The notes below the pieces were generated by a model, which ran no database searches, was not told where the DNA came from, and worked only from the letters and a program-made list of their open reading frames with translations. DNA of 64,000 nt from the NCBI GenBank assembly GCA_964454005.1, contig CAYVQE010000008.1:30263-94262 (forward strand). Reading direction: 5' to 3'. Every line of letters begins with the position of its first letter. Positions within the stretch are counted from its first letter, which is position 1. Shown here in pieces: positions 33,762 to 42,344 of this stretch. The translations under genes were made by a program, and so were the position numbers. This DNA comes from CAYVQE01 sp964454005. Lineage in GTDB: Bacteria; Myxococcota; B64-G9.

Positions 33762-34658
33762 GTGCTGAGCGAATCGCTGCTGGCCCTGCGGCCCACCAAC
33801 GCCATGCACCAGCTGGGGGCTGAAAGCGCGGTGCCGCTGTTCAACGCCCGCCTGTTGCTCGAAGCCCTGGACGGGCCGCTGTTGTGGATGCCGCAGCTGG
33901 TCCACCCGGCGGCGGCGGTCGGTGTGCTGCGAGCGGCCGCCCACCGGCGGGCCGTGGTCGGCCTGGGCGTCGGCGGGACGGACAGTCCGAGCGCGCTGCG
34001 TCACGAGCTGCGGCCGGGCGCCTGGATGCAGGCGGCCGCCGCGGCGGTGGCCGAGGTGGCTGAGGTGCCTCCGTTCGCCATCCACCTGCAGCTGCCGCCG
34101 TTGGTCGATGCGGCCGGAGCGGAGGCCGAGGCGGCCGCCGAGCTGGTCACCGGCTGCGTCCAAGGTGGTTTCACCTCCTTCGGTCTGGACCTGACCGCCT
34201 GTCCGGCCCAGTCGGCGCCCGGATTGGCGGCCGGGGTGCTGGCCGCGGCTCTCGATTTCGAGCTGACCATCTGTGTGGCGCTGGCCAGCGCGGCAGCCGA
34301 CTCCGTGGCCAGCCAGCTCGCGGCACTGCAAGCCGCCGGAGTGGCCCCCGATCTGGTGTGCCTGCCGCCTCGGGCCGGTGGCGGCGGAGGCCTGGCTGAT
34401 GCGCTCGGGTCCGCCCGGCTGGCCTGGGGCGATGCGCGGCCGGAGGCGGCCGGCCGGGCGCCGCTGCCGGCCGAGCTGGCCGCCGTGGTGGGCGAGCCGT
34501 TTTCCGCCCGCACCGCCGCGGCCGGCGGCGCTGGGGTGGCCGATCCGGATCGCGTCGAGGCCATGAGCTACATCGCGGCCCACACCCGTCTCGGCCAGCT
34601 GCGGTTGTCGGGCAGCCTGGAGCCCGTGCTGGCCCGTCTGGTGGATCGGTGCGGGTGA
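33762..34658 (+). CDS. Unknown cytoplasmic protein, possibly aldolase-like TIM barrel
   Basis: The protein has 298 residues from the GTG at 33762, preceded by GGGAGGG. I do not recognise a family with certainty. Regular alternation of hydrophobic strands and helices (LLWMPQLVHPAAAVGVLRAA, FAIHLQLPPLVDAA, GGFTSFGLDLTAC, FELTICVALASAA, DLVCLPPRAGGG) suggests a TIM barrel, faintly like class II aldolase-type proteins that start by retrieving a ketose. It overlaps rsmD by 10 bp and begins the rsmD-coaD-aminotransferase group. Confidence 0.6.
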   Translation: MLSESLLALRPTNAMHQLGAESAVPLFNARLLLEALDGPLLWMPQLVHPAAAVGVLRAAAHRRAVVGLGVGGTDSPSALRHELRPGAWMQAAAAAVAEVAEVPPFAIHLQLPPLVDAAGAEAEAAAELVTGCVQGGFTSFGLDLTACPAQSAPGLAAGVLAAALDFELTICVALASAAADSVASQLAALQAAGVAPDLVCLPPRAGGGGGLADALGSARLAWGDARPEAAGRAPLPAELAAVVGEPFSARTAAAGGAGVADPDRVEAMSYIAAHTRLGQLRLSGSLEPVLARLVDRCG

Positions 34659-35206
34659 TCGGTGGCTCGGCCCGCGGGCGCCGCTTGCGGGCCGGTGGTG
34701 GCCCGGGAGTGCGGCCCACCAGCGACCGCGTTCGCGAGGCCGTGTTCGATCTGATCGGACCGGCCGGTCCGGGCGAACGGGTGCTCGATCTGTTCGCCGG
34801 CAGCGGGGCGTTGGGCATCGAGGCCCTCAGCCGCGGCGCCCGGCTGGCGGTGTTCGTCGAACGCGATCGCCGCGCCCTGAATCTGACCCGGGCCAATCTC
34901 GCCCGCTGCGGCTTCGCCGATCGGGCGCGGTTGCGCCAGGCCGATGCCCGCCGTTTTCTGGAGCGGCCCTGCGCCGAAGCTCCCTTCGATTTGGTGCTGG
35001 CCGATCCGCCCTACCGCCGGGGCTGGGCCCGGCTCTGTCTGGAGGGGCTGGCCCAGCCCGGTTGGTTGCAGCCGAACGGCCGCGTGTTCATCGAGATCGA
35101 GGCCGAGTTGGCGCTCGACCAGGCCTTCGGGCCGCTCCAGCCAGGGCGGCGCAAGCGATACGGCAACACGGCAGTGCTCGAGTTCCAGCGGCCGGCAGAT
35201 GGTTGA
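34649..35206 (+). CDS. rsmD: 16S rRNA guanine(966)-N2 methyltransferase
   Basis: The protein has 185 residues, normal for RsmD. It has the N-terminal MRVIGGSARGRRL and RPTSDRVREAVFDLI, the SAM-binding motif VLDLFAGSGALGIEALSRGA and the catalytic DPPY (FDLVLADPPYRRG). It methylates G966 of 16S rRNA in the 30S subunit. The GTG start lies inside the end of the preceding gene. rsmD followed by coaD is a very common bacterial pair. Confidence 0.96.
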   Translation: MRVIGGSARGRRLRAGGGPGVRPTSDRVREAVFDLIGPAGPGERVLDLFAGSGALGIEALSRGARLAVFVERDRRALNLTRANLARCGFADRARLRQADARRFLERPCAEAPFDLVLADPPYRRGWARLCLEGLAQPGWLQPNGRVFIEIEAELALDQAFGPLQPGRRKRYGNTAVLEFQRPADG

Positions 35207-35231
35207 CAGGTCTTCGGCTACGGGCTAGTTT
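35203..35231 (+). promoter_or_regulatory. Possible sigma-70 promoter ahead of coaD
   Basis: A perfect TTGACA overlaps the rsmD stop codon and is followed after 17 bp by TAGTTT, a weak -10 box. It would add a separate start for coaD and downstream genes. Confidence 0.38.
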
Positions 35232-35274
35232 TTCGATACTTGCGGGGGGCTTACCGCGACCCAGGAGGCCTCGT

Positions 35275-35775
35275 TTGGACACCCTGGCAATCTACCCCGG
35301 CTCCTTTGATCCGGTCACCTGCGGCCACATGGACATCATCGATCGGGCGCTGAAGGTCTTGCCCAAGCTGGTGGTGGCGGTGGCGGTCAACATCCGCAAG
35401 CAGCCCATGTTCACCCCCCAAGAGCGGGTCGAGATGCTGCAGCAGGCCCTGGCGGACAAGGATCGGGTATCCGTCGACTCCTTTTCGGGCTTGCTGGTCG
35501 ACTACGCCCAGCGGCGCAATGCCGACATCATCGTGCGCGGCCTGCGCGCGCTGAGCGATTTCGAGAACGAGTTCCAGATGGCCCACATGAACCGGCGGCT
35601 GGCACCCGGCATCGAGACCCTGTTCATGATGACCGGCCAGGAGCACTTCTACGTCTCGTCCCAGACCGTCAAGGAGGTCGCCTACTTCGGGGGCGACATC
35701 TCCGGTCTGGTGCCCGCGGTGGTGTTGCGCCAACTGCGGGCCAAGAACGGGCAGCTGGGGGGTTCCAATGCCTGA
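35275..35775 (+). CDS. coaD: Phosphopantetheine adenylyltransferase
   Basis: The protein has 166 residues from a TTG at 35275, fixed by AGGAGG six bases upstream and by the family start TLAIYPGSFDPVTCGHMDII. The nucleotidyltransferase motif is GSFDPVTCGH, followed by RGLRALSDFENEFQMAHMNR and the late YVSSQTVKEVAYFGGD. It catalyses the penultimate step of coenzyme A synthesis. TTG as a start is rare and may keep expression low. The next gene begins inside its coding end. Confidence 0.96.
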   Translation: MDTLAIYPGSFDPVTCGHMDIIDRALKVLPKLVVAVAVNIRKQPMFTPQERVEMLQQALADKDRVSVDSFSGLLVDYAQRRNADIIVRGLRALSDFENEFQMAHMNRRLAPGIETLFMMTGQEHFYVSSQTVKEVAYFGGDISGLVPAVVLRQLRAKNGQLGGSNA

Positions 35776-36967
35776 GGACGCCATGGAGCTGGCGCGGCGG
35801 GTGCGCGCCATCGAGCCCTCGCCCACCCTGGCCATCACCGCCCGGGCCAAGGCCTTGCTGGCCGCCGGCGAGCGGGTGCTGCCGATGGCTGCCGGCGAGC
35901 CGGACTTCCCGACCCCGGAGCCGATCCGGGCTGCCTGCACCCGGGCACTGGAGGCGGGCCACACCGGCTATGCCCCCTCGGCGGGCATCCCCGAGCTGCG
36001 CAGCGCCATCCGGCAGCGGGTGCAGGCCGACCTGGGCCTGGAGGCCGGCGACGACGCGGTGGTCGTGGGTCTGGGCGCCAAGCAGTGCCTGTACAACGCC
36101 ATGCAAGCGCTGTTGGAGCCCGGCTGCCGGGCTGTGTTCCAGACTCCGTACTGGGTCTCCTACCCGGCCCAGGTGACGCTGGCCGGCGCCGAGCCGGTGG
36201 CGCTGCCGATCGCCGATTCCGGCGCTTTGAACCGGCGGGCCCTGGCCGATCTCGATCCGCGCGGGTTGCGGCTGGTCGTGCTCAACAGCCCGTCCAACCC
36301 GAGCGGCCAGGTGCTCGACGAGGCCGACCTGGACGCGGTGGCCGAGCTGGTGCGGCGCTGCGATCTGATCGTGCTGACCGACGACATCTACACCCGACTG
36401 GTTTACGACGGCCAGCCGCCGCACCTGCTGCGGCGGCACCCGGATCTGGCCGAGCGCACGCTGGTGATCGATGGGCTGAGCAAGACCTACTCGATGACCG
36501 GCTGGCGCCTGGGCTGGGCGGTCGGCCCACCGGCGATCATTGCGGCCATGCGCAAGATCCAGGACCAATCCACCTCAAACGCGGTCACCTTCGTCCAGCA
36601 TGCGGCGGTGGCCGCGCTGGCGGCGCCGGACTCCCTGGTGGCGCCGATGCGCGAGGCCTTCCGCGCCCGGCGCCAGGCCCTGGTGACGGGCCTGCAGCAA
36701 ATGGAGGGCGTCGATTGCGCCATGCCGGCCGGCGCCTTCTATGCCTTTGCCGATTTTTCAGGCTGGCTCGGCCGGCGGCTGGACGACCGACCGATCGAAT
36801 CGACGCTGCAGCTGGCCGAGCTGCTGCTGGAGCTGGAGCGGGTGGCGGTGGTGCCCGGCGAGGCCTTCGGCGCGCCGGGACGGCTGCGGTTTTCCTTCGC
36901 CTGCTCGCTCGAGGTGATCGACGAGGCGCTGGACCGGGTTCGGCGCTTGCAGCGGCGCCTGGATTGA
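35768..36967 (+). CDS. Class I/II pyridoxal phosphate aminotransferase (aspartate aminotransferase type)
   Basis: The protein has 399 residues. Fold type I motifs include AAGEPDFPTP, GHTGYAPSAGIPELRSAI, the NSPSNPSGQ loop, DDIY, the PLP-binding Lys in GLSKTYSMTGWRLGW, and the substrate-carboxylate Arg near GRLRFSFACS. This is the Thermus/archaeal-like aspartate aminotransferase subgroup; exact substrate is uncertain. It overlaps coaD by 8 bp, so is likely co-transcribed. Confidence 0.92.
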   Translation: MPEDAMELARRVRAIEPSPTLAITARAKALLAAGERVLPMAAGEPDFPTPEPIRAACTRALEAGHTGYAPSAGIPELRSAIRQRVQADLGLEAGDDAVVVGLGAKQCLYNAMQALLEPGCRAVFQTPYWVSYPAQVTLAGAEPVALPIADSGALNRRALADLDPRGLRLVVLNSPSNPSGQVLDEADLDAVAELVRRCDLIVLTDDIYTRLVYDGQPPHLLRRHPDLAERTLVIDGLSKTYSMTGWRLGWAVGPPAIIAAMRKIQDQSTSNAVTFVQHAAVAALAAPDSLVAPMREAFRARRQALVTGLQQMEGVDCAMPAGAFYAFADFSGWLGRRLDDRPIESTLQLAELLLELERVAVVPGEAFGAPGRLRFSFACSLEVIDEALDRVRRLQRRLD

Positions 36968-36990
36968 CGCGGCGCCTGGGGGTGGAATCC

Positions 36991-38574
36991 GTGACGGGTT
37001 GGTTACACCGCCGGGGCGGGAGGGGGGGCGCCGGTCTGCTGCTGGGCTGTCTGTTGGCCGGGGCACCGGCGCTGGCCGTGTCACCGGAGCTCGAATACGC
37101 CAAGGGGGTGGTGGCCTTCAGCCGCGGCGAGTTGGACCGGGCCGCCGCCCACTTCGAAGCGGTGCTCGCGGACCAGCCGGACAACGTCCAGGCGGTGACC
37201 TACCTGGGCCAGGTCGCCTTGGGCCAGGGCCGGTTGCAGCGGGCGGTGGAGCTGTTCCAACGGGCCCTGGAACTCGAGCCGGACGACGCCAAGCTGCGTC
37301 TGGATCTGTCCTTGGCCCTGGTCAAGAGCGGCCGTTACACCCGAGCCGAAAAGCAGCTGGAGATCGCGGCCGAACGGTTGGCCGAACGAGCCTCGGTGCA
37401 CTATTACCTGGGCTATTGCCGCTACCGGCTGGGACGCTACCGGGAGGCGGTCGCGGCCCTGCGCCGGGCCCAGCGCCTGGACGGGGGCTTCGCCGCCTCG
37501 GCCGGTTACTACCTGGGTCTGTCCCTGTACCAGCTCGGCCAGCAGGCCGAGGCAGCTCGCCAGTTCCAGCGGCTGGCCGGCGGCGCGGCCGGCGGCCGAA
37601 TCGGTGACCTGGCGCGGCGGAACCTGGGGTCGATGGCCGCCGGGCGGGGCCCGGCGACCGCGGCCCGCTGGGGCGCGGTCGCCGCCACCGGCGCCGGTTA
37701 CGACTCCAACGTCACCCTGGAGACCGACGGCCGGCCGGCGGCCGCTGCCCCGACCGCCTTCGTCTCGGCCGGGGTCTGGGGCCGGCCTTTGCTCGAGCGC
37801 CGGGACGTGATCGAGCTGTCGTTCAACGCCTTTCGTTCTTTCCACTTCGACATCGGCGAGGATGTCAGCGGGCTGAACCTGACCGATCTGGCCGCGGTGG
37901 CGCGCTACCGGCATGCGTTCGCATGCGGCCACCGGATCGAGCTGGCCTATCTCGGCGACCTGGACATGCTCGACGACCTGGCGCTGGCCACCCGGGCGGA
38001 CGAGGACACCGGCTTCGGCGTGTACATGCACGGCCACAGCGGTGAGCTGGCCTACCGCATCCCCGAGGGGCGCTGGTCGGAGACCCAGCTGCGCTATCGA
38101 TTTCAGGCCCGGTTGTTCCACCCGCACGGCGACGGCGAGGCGGATCGGGACGATTTCAACCACCACCTGACGCTGCGCCAGGAGCTGCTGTGGCTCGACG
38201 GCCGCATCCGCCTGGGCCTGGAACTGGGCGCTCGGCTGGCCGACGCCCGCGATCGCGCCTGGGACCTGTGGGGGCTGCACGCCGGCCTGCAGGCCCGCTT
38301 CGCCGTGGTCGGGCCCCTGAGCGCCTGGCTGGACGCCGGTTGGCAGCGCGAGGACCACTACCGCTCGCAGCCCACCCGCTGGGCCGCCCAGCGGATCGAC
38401 GACTTGTGGACCGCGGCCGGCGGCCTGAGCGTGGAGTTGTGGGACCGGCTGGCGGTCGGGCTGTCCTATCGCTACCTGAGCAACCGCTCGGGCGCGGTGC
38501 TCGATGCCGAGGACCGGCCCGCTTTTCAGTACCAGCGCCACCTGGTCCAGTTCTCGCTGTCGGGCCGGCTGTGA
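36991..38574 (+). CDS. Secreted TPR protein with C-terminal beta-barrel-like domain
   Basis: The protein has 527 residues from a GTG at 36991 preceded by a G-rich ribosome site (GTG at 36982 is an alternative). A signal peptide (LLLGCLLAGAPALA) is followed by several TPRs (about 35-210; ELEYAKGVVAFSRGELDRAA, AVTYLGQVALGQGRLQRAVE, VHYYLGYCRYRLGRYREAVA). From about 230 onward the sequence looks like antiparallel beta strands of an outer-membrane barrel ending in LVQFSLSGRL. TPR-plus-barrel proteins export or secrete polysaccharide or act as surface assembly platforms. Its position 24 bp after the aminotransferase is close but its partners seem to be the FecR and lipoprotein genes downstream. 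Confidence 0.75.
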   Translation: MTGWLHRRGGRGGAGLLLGCLLAGAPALAVSPELEYAKGVVAFSRGELDRAAAHFEAVLADQPDNVQAVTYLGQVALGQGRLQRAVELFQRALELEPDDAKLRLDLSLALVKSGRYTRAEKQLEIAAERLAERASVHYYLGYCRYRLGRYREAVAALRRAQRLDGGFAASAGYYLGLSLYQLGQQAEAARQFQRLAGGAAGGRIGDLARRNLGSMAAGRGPATAARWGAVAATGAGYDSNVTLETDGRPAAAAPTAFVSAGVWGRPLLERRDVIELSFNAFRSFHFDIGEDVSGLNLTDLAAVARYRHAFACGHRIELAYLGDLDMLDDLALATRADEDTGFGVYMHGHSGELAYRIPEGRWSETQLRYRFQARLFHPHGDGEADRDDFNHHLTLRQELLWLDGRIRLGLELGARLADARDRAWDLWGLHAGLQARFAVVGPLSAWLDAGWQREDHYRSQPTRWAAQRIDDLWTAAGGLSVELWDRLAVGLSYRYLSNRSGAVLDAEDRPAFQYQRHLVQFSLSGRL

Positions 38575-38715
38575 GCGCCGGCGCGGGCCAAGGGGGGCGC
38601 CATTTTCGATGCGACCGCGGAAATCTGAGGCAACCGCCGGGCGGAGCACCGCCGGGGGTGTGGATATGGCGTTGGAATATTTGGCGAAAATCAAACAGCC
38701 AGGGCTGGCCGGAGC

Positions 38716-38731
38716 TGGCATGGAGTGTGCA
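38716..38731 (+). promoter_or_regulatory. Possible sigma-54 promoter of the FecR-domain gene
   Basis: TGGCATGGAGTGTGCA keeps the GG-N10-GC spacing of sigma-54 promoters and has TGGCA and TGCA, with two departures from consensus. Transcription would start about 30 bases upstream of the ATG at 38773. Confidence 0.42.
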
Positions 38732-38772
38732 GAAACAGTCTGTCGGAAGCGCGAGGCCCGGAGGCGATGGCG

Positions 38773-39759
38773 ATGAGACGGACGATGACGATGGTGGCGC
38801 TGGTGGCGCTGAGTTGGGTCTGGCTGGCGGGGGCGGCCTGGGCCGCCAAACCGGTCGGTTTCGTGGCGGCGGTGCGCGGTGAGGCCGAGGTGGTTCGCGG
38901 CGAGAACGCGCTGCAGGCGCGCATCGGGCTGGCGCTCGAGCAGGGCGACCGGCTGGTGACCGGAGAAGGCGGCCGGCTCAAGGTGCTGCTGAGCGATGAC
39001 AGCGTGGTGGCGCTGGGCAGCCACAGCAAGGTCGAACTCGGCCGGCACCTGTTCGACCCGGCCGCCAAGTCCCGCGCTACCCGCTTGGAGCTGCTCGGCG
39101 GTTCATTGCGGGCGCTGGTGCAGCAGGTGGTCGGCGACACCGCGGCCGACTTCGAGGTGCATTCGGGTACGGCGGTGGCCGGTGTGCGCGGCACCGAGTT
39201 CGCCCTGCTGGCCGATGCGGCCGGGCCGCGGCTGGTGACCTTCTCGGGGGCGGTGGCCTGGGCGGCCGCCGGGGTCGAGCCGGTGCGGGTCGAGGCCGGC
39301 CAGCACAGCCGGATGAGCGCCGGCCGGCCGCAGCAGCCGGAAGCGCTGGCCGCGGCCGAGCTGGAGGCGGTGCGGCGGGCCACCGACGCCCGGCAGCAGC
39401 CTCAGGCCCTGGCCTGGAACCTGCAAGTCGACGATCGCATTACTCCACCCGGACCGGCCCGCCAACTTGCGGGCGACAGCCCGCGGGATGCCCGCGAGCA
39501 GGCCACGGAGGTGGAGGATGCCCAACGGGAATTCCCCCCCAATCGGAACGGGGGCGTCGGTCCGGCCGGCGGGGGCCTCGGCTCCTCCAGCGGGCAGTTC
39601 CAGGACAGCTCGGGGGAGGGGGCCTCTGACGGCGGCCCCCCTTTGCCGGAGGGGATCTGGCCGGGCAGCTGGGGCGGTTCCGCGGACGTCCAGCCGCCGC
39701 TGGCGGGCACGGGGCATCAGGTGGAGCTGCGGGTCAACGTCAACCTGAGCAACCCTTGA
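38773..39759 (+). CDS. Exported FecR-domain protein
   Basis: The protein has 328 residues from the ATG at 38773, picked because GGAGG lies 8 bases upstream (the ATG at 38767 is too close). A signal peptide (VALVALSWVWLAGAAWA) is followed by a FecR-type domain (about 25-160): AVRGEAEVVRGENALQARIG, LEQGDRLVTGEGGRLKVLLS, VHSGTAVAGVRGTEFAL. The C-terminal 130 residues are low complexity, Gly/Pro/Ser-rich. FecR domains are usually in signalling or surface-associated proteins; here there is no membrane anchor beyond the signal peptide, so it is probably periplasmic or surface-bound. It may work with the TPR-barrel protein upstream and the lipoprotein 22 bp downstream. Confidence 0.82.
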   Translation: MRRTMTMVALVALSWVWLAGAAWAAKPVGFVAAVRGEAEVVRGENALQARIGLALEQGDRLVTGEGGRLKVLLSDDSVVALGSHSKVELGRHLFDPAAKSRATRLELLGGSLRALVQQVVGDTAADFEVHSGTAVAGVRGTEFALLADAAGPRLVTFSGAVAWAAAGVEPVRVEAGQHSRMSAGRPQQPEALAAAELEAVRRATDARQQPQALAWNLQVDDRITPPGPARQLAGDSPRDAREQATEVEDAQREFPPNRNGGVGPAGGGLGSSSGQFQDSSGEGASDGGPPLPEGIWPGSWGGSADVQPPLAGTGHQVELRVNVNLSNP

Positions 39760-39781
39760 GGCAGCCAAAGGAGATGCGGTG

Positions 39782-40552
39782 ATGAATCCCTTGCGCAACG
39801 CGGTGTTCTCGCTCGGGCTGGCTTCGCTGGTGGTGCTGGCGGCGGGATGCTACCCGGACGAGTCCAGCGCCGGCCATTACGACGAGCTGCGCGGTCTGGT
39901 GCTGCCCTTGGCCGACCTCGGGTTGGAGCTGTCCGGGGGCACCCTGGACCCCTGGCTGAGCTGGCTGGATGAAGAGGAACCCGAGCCGTTCGATCTCGGC
40001 GATCCGGATCAGAATTTCGCCCTGGGCCTGACGCTCAACAGCGACGGACAGGAGGCCTGGTTCCTGGGCCAGACCGTCAGCCTGGTGCGCGATCCGGACG
40101 AAGCCCTGATCATCGGTCTGGAGGTCTCCGACTGCTCTGACTGTTCCTTCGACGTGGTGATCTACTACTACGACCAGCGTTTTGATCCGCCGGAGCTGCG
40201 CACCTTCAGCGGGACCAGCGAGCGGTTCACCGTGGACGGCGGCGACCTGCAGCAGCCGGTGGTGCTCGATGCCCACGAGCACGAGACGGGCCGGGTCAAC
40301 CTGCTGCCCGGTTCGACTCCGCTGGAGCCCGGCGCCCGGGCCGCGGCCCTGGATCCGGGCCAGATGGTGCGCCTGCCGGCGGTGAGCATCGAGGCGGGGG
40401 CCGGTGGTCCGGTGGCCGTGCTGCAGGATCTGCCGTTCGACCGGGAGCTGGCCATCCAGTACGATCCCTTCGGCGACGATCGTTTCTACTCCACCCTGGA
40501 GACGGTCGTGCTGGACGAGCAGAATCCGGAGCGGAGCGTCAGCCTGCCCTGA
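39782..40552 (+). CDS. Lipoprotein of unknown function
   Basis: The protein has 256 residues from the ATG at 39782 (a GTG directly before it is equally placed after AAGGAG). The lipobox is VVLAAGC (Cys23). The mature protein is acidic with beta-strand character (SFDVVIYYYDQRFDPPELRT, GPVAVLQDLPFDRELAIQYD), and contains a CSDCS pair. I do not recognise a family. It is the last gene of the TPR-barrel/FecR group. Confidence 0.72.
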   Translation: MNPLRNAVFSLGLASLVVLAAGCYPDESSAGHYDELRGLVLPLADLGLELSGGTLDPWLSWLDEEEPEPFDLGDPDQNFALGLTLNSDGQEAWFLGQTVSLVRDPDEALIIGLEVSDCSDCSFDVVIYYYDQRFDPPELRTFSGTSERFTVDGGDLQQPVVLDAHEHETGRVNLLPGSTPLEPGARAAALDPGQMVRLPAVSIEAGAGGPVAVLQDLPFDRELAIQYDPFGDDRFYSTLETVVLDEQNPERSVSLP

Positions 40553-40609
40553 GCCGCCAGAGCGCGTATTGGTCTGAAGTCCTCCCGCCCGAAGGGACTG
40601 GAGTGCGCA

Positions 40610-41152
40610 TCAGTCGGTGATGCCGACCACGGACCAGCCGGCTTCCTGCTCGCGCTCGCCCAGGATGAGCACCACCCCGCGGCGTTTCGGGAAGGTGACC
40701 ACCGCGTACCAACACGCTTTCGGGTCGAGGTGGTCGTACTTGGCCGGCAGCGCGCCGAACCGCTCGACCGCCCGGGCGTGCTGCAGTGGCTCGACCTGGG
40801 GGGGGGCGGCCTTCTGCAGGCTGCGCCCGTAACGCGCGAAGATCTTCTCCCACCAGGCCGCGATGGCTTCGCGTCCCTCGACCCGCCGGCCGGCGAAGGT
40901 GAACGGATCGGCGCCCATGCTGGCCAGCAGCCCGGCCTCGGCCTTGCCCAACGTCTCGGCGAACACCCGGGCCACCGCGGTCACCTCTTCCTCGACACTG
41001 TCGAACTTCAGCTCGGGCGGGACCAATTCCTCTTCGAGCTTGTCGGAGAAGGGGGCATAGGGGTCGATCGGGTCGGCTGCCCGCACCCCGCCGGCGCAGG
41101 CCAGCAACACCAGCAGCAGGCCGACCCAGCGGCTTCCGCTCGGCGGTCTCAC
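40610..41152 (-). CDS. Small exported protein with NTF2-like features
   Basis: The protein has 180 residues from the GTG at 41152 that overlaps the purC stop (GTGA); the frame is open upstream within purC but that portion is a shadow. It has a signal peptide (VGLLLVLLACAGGVRA) and a mature domain with the rhythm of SnoaL/NTF2-like proteins: VTAVARVFAETLGKAEAGLL, FTFAGRRVEGREAIAAWWEK, a short beta sheet, then VVLILGEREQEAGWSVVGIT. The family call is tentative. It is co-transcribed with purC. Confidence 0.6.
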   Translation of the reverse strand: MRPPSGSRWVGLLLVLLACAGGVRAADPIDPYAPFSDKLEEELVPPELKFDSVEEEVTAVARVFAETLGKAEAGLLASMGADPFTFAGRRVEGREAIAAWWEKIFARYGRSLQKAAPPQVEPLQHARAVERFGALPAKYDHLDPKACWYAVVTFPKRRGVVLILGEREQEAGWSVVGITD

Positions 41153-42126
41153 GGCTCGGCCTCCGGCCCGATGCCGAACTTGCGCAGGTTGGTCGCCAAC
41201 CGATCGCCCGGATCCAGCCGCGGCGGCTCGCCGGGCTTGCCGGTCAGGCGCTGCTGCAGATCCAGATAGGTGCGGGCCAGCTGCAAGCGCAGCGCGTCGG
41301 ATAGCGCCGGTGGCTCGCCCTGGCCCGAGTAGCCGCGATCGAGCAGCCACTGGCGGGCGTTCTCCTTGTCCAGCATCTTCTGCTTCTGGCCAGCCGTGAA
41401 GCGCGGCTGGTATTCCGAGGCTTCCCAGTAGCGGCTGGAGTCCGGAGTGTGGATCTCGTCGATCACGATGACCCGGTCGCCGTCGAGGCCGAACTCGTAC
41501 TTGGTGTCGACCAGGATCAGCCCCCGGTCGGCCGCCACCTGCTCGCCGCGGGCGAACAGGGCGAAAGCCGCCTGGCGCACCTGCTGCCAGACGGGCTCGG
41601 CCACCAGGCCCTGCTCCAGGATCTGGGCCTCGGAGATGGGTTCATCGTGCTCGCCCTGCTCGGCCTTGGTGGTCGGGGTCAGCAGCGGCTCGGCGAAGCG
41701 TTGATCCGAGGCGAGACCGTCGGGCAGGGTCATGCCGTAGATCTCGCGCCGGCCGGCCTGATAGTCGCGCCACAGGCTGCCGGTGATGTAGCGGCGCAGC
41801 ACCACCTCCACCGGCAGCGGCTGCACCTTGCGCACCACCATGGCCGCCGGGTCGGGCACCGACACCACGTGGTTGGGCACCAGGTCGGCGGTGTGTTCGA
41901 ACCAGTGGGCGGCGATGGTGTTGAGCGCCTGGCCCTTGCAGGGCACGGTGCCGAGCACCACGTCGAAGGCCGAGATGCGGTCGGTGGTGATGATCAGCAG
42001 CTCCTCGCCCAGGTCGTAGATGTCGCGCACCTTGCCCCGCTGCGGCTCGGGCAGCCCTTGCAGATCGGTCTTCTCCAGGGCGAAGTCCAGCGATTCTTGC
42101 AGTGCTTTTTCGTCTATCTGGTCCAT
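41149..42126 (-). CDS. purC: Phosphoribosylaminoimidazole-succinocarboxamide synthase
   Basis: The protein has 325 residues from the ATG at 42126. SAICAR synthetase motifs include QRGKVRDIYDLGEELLIITT, DRISAFDV, RRYITGSLWRDYQAGRREIY, LILVDTKYEFGLDGD and DEIHTPDSSRYWEASEYQ. The length is that of the longer PurC type. It catalyses the step joining aspartate to CAIR in purine synthesis. No Shine-Dalgarno sequence precedes the ATG, and a promoter-like element lies so close upstream that the transcript may begin at the start codon itself. Confidence 0.96.
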   Translation of the reverse strand: MDQIDEKALQESLDFALEKTDLQGLPEPQRGKVRDIYDLGEELLIITTDRISAFDVVLGTVPCKGQALNTIAAHWFEHTADLVPNHVVSVPDPAAMVVRKVQPLPVEVVLRRYITGSLWRDYQAGRREIYGMTLPDGLASDQRFAEPLLTPTTKAEQGEHDEPISEAQILEQGLVAEPVWQQVRQAAFALFARGEQVAADRGLILVDTKYEFGLDGDRVIVIDEIHTPDSSRYWEASEYQPRFTAGQKQKMLDKENARQWLLDRGYSGQGEPPALSDALRLQLARTYLDLQQRLTGKPGEPPRLDPGDRLATNLRKFGIGPEAEP

Positions 42127-42132
42127 GGGGCA

Positions 42133-42161
42133 CCGATAGCATTCAGGCCGGCGGCGGTCAA
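42133..42161 (-). promoter_or_regulatory. Possible promoter giving a leaderless purC mRNA
   Basis: Minus-strand TTGACC, a 17-bp spacer and TATCGG with a TG before it (TGC-TATCGG, an extended -10). The -10 ends 6 bases from the purC ATG, so the predicted first base is at or next to the start codon. Confidence 0.38.
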
Positions 42162-42344
42162 GACGGACCGTGCGGAGCAGCTGCAAACCTGTTGCACGGC
42201 GCATCGCCGGCTGGGATGATTTCCGCCTGCCTCAGCCTGGATGTCGATTTCTGAAGCGGATGAAAACCCGGAGCGCTGCCGTCGATCATGGGAACCGGGG
42301 AATCGAGGATGAGCAGGATTTGGCCATGACCTCAATCAGGTCCC

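Noticed and set aside
38504..38776. Small open frame in the gap before the FecR gene (MALEYLAKIKQPG region)
   Set aside because: About 36 residues in its plausible part, no ribosome site and it runs across the candidate sigma-54 promoter.
40553..40609. Possible terminator hairpin between convergent genes
   Set aside because: Only a 5-bp stem (AGTCC/GGACT) with a 12-base loop and no T-tract.
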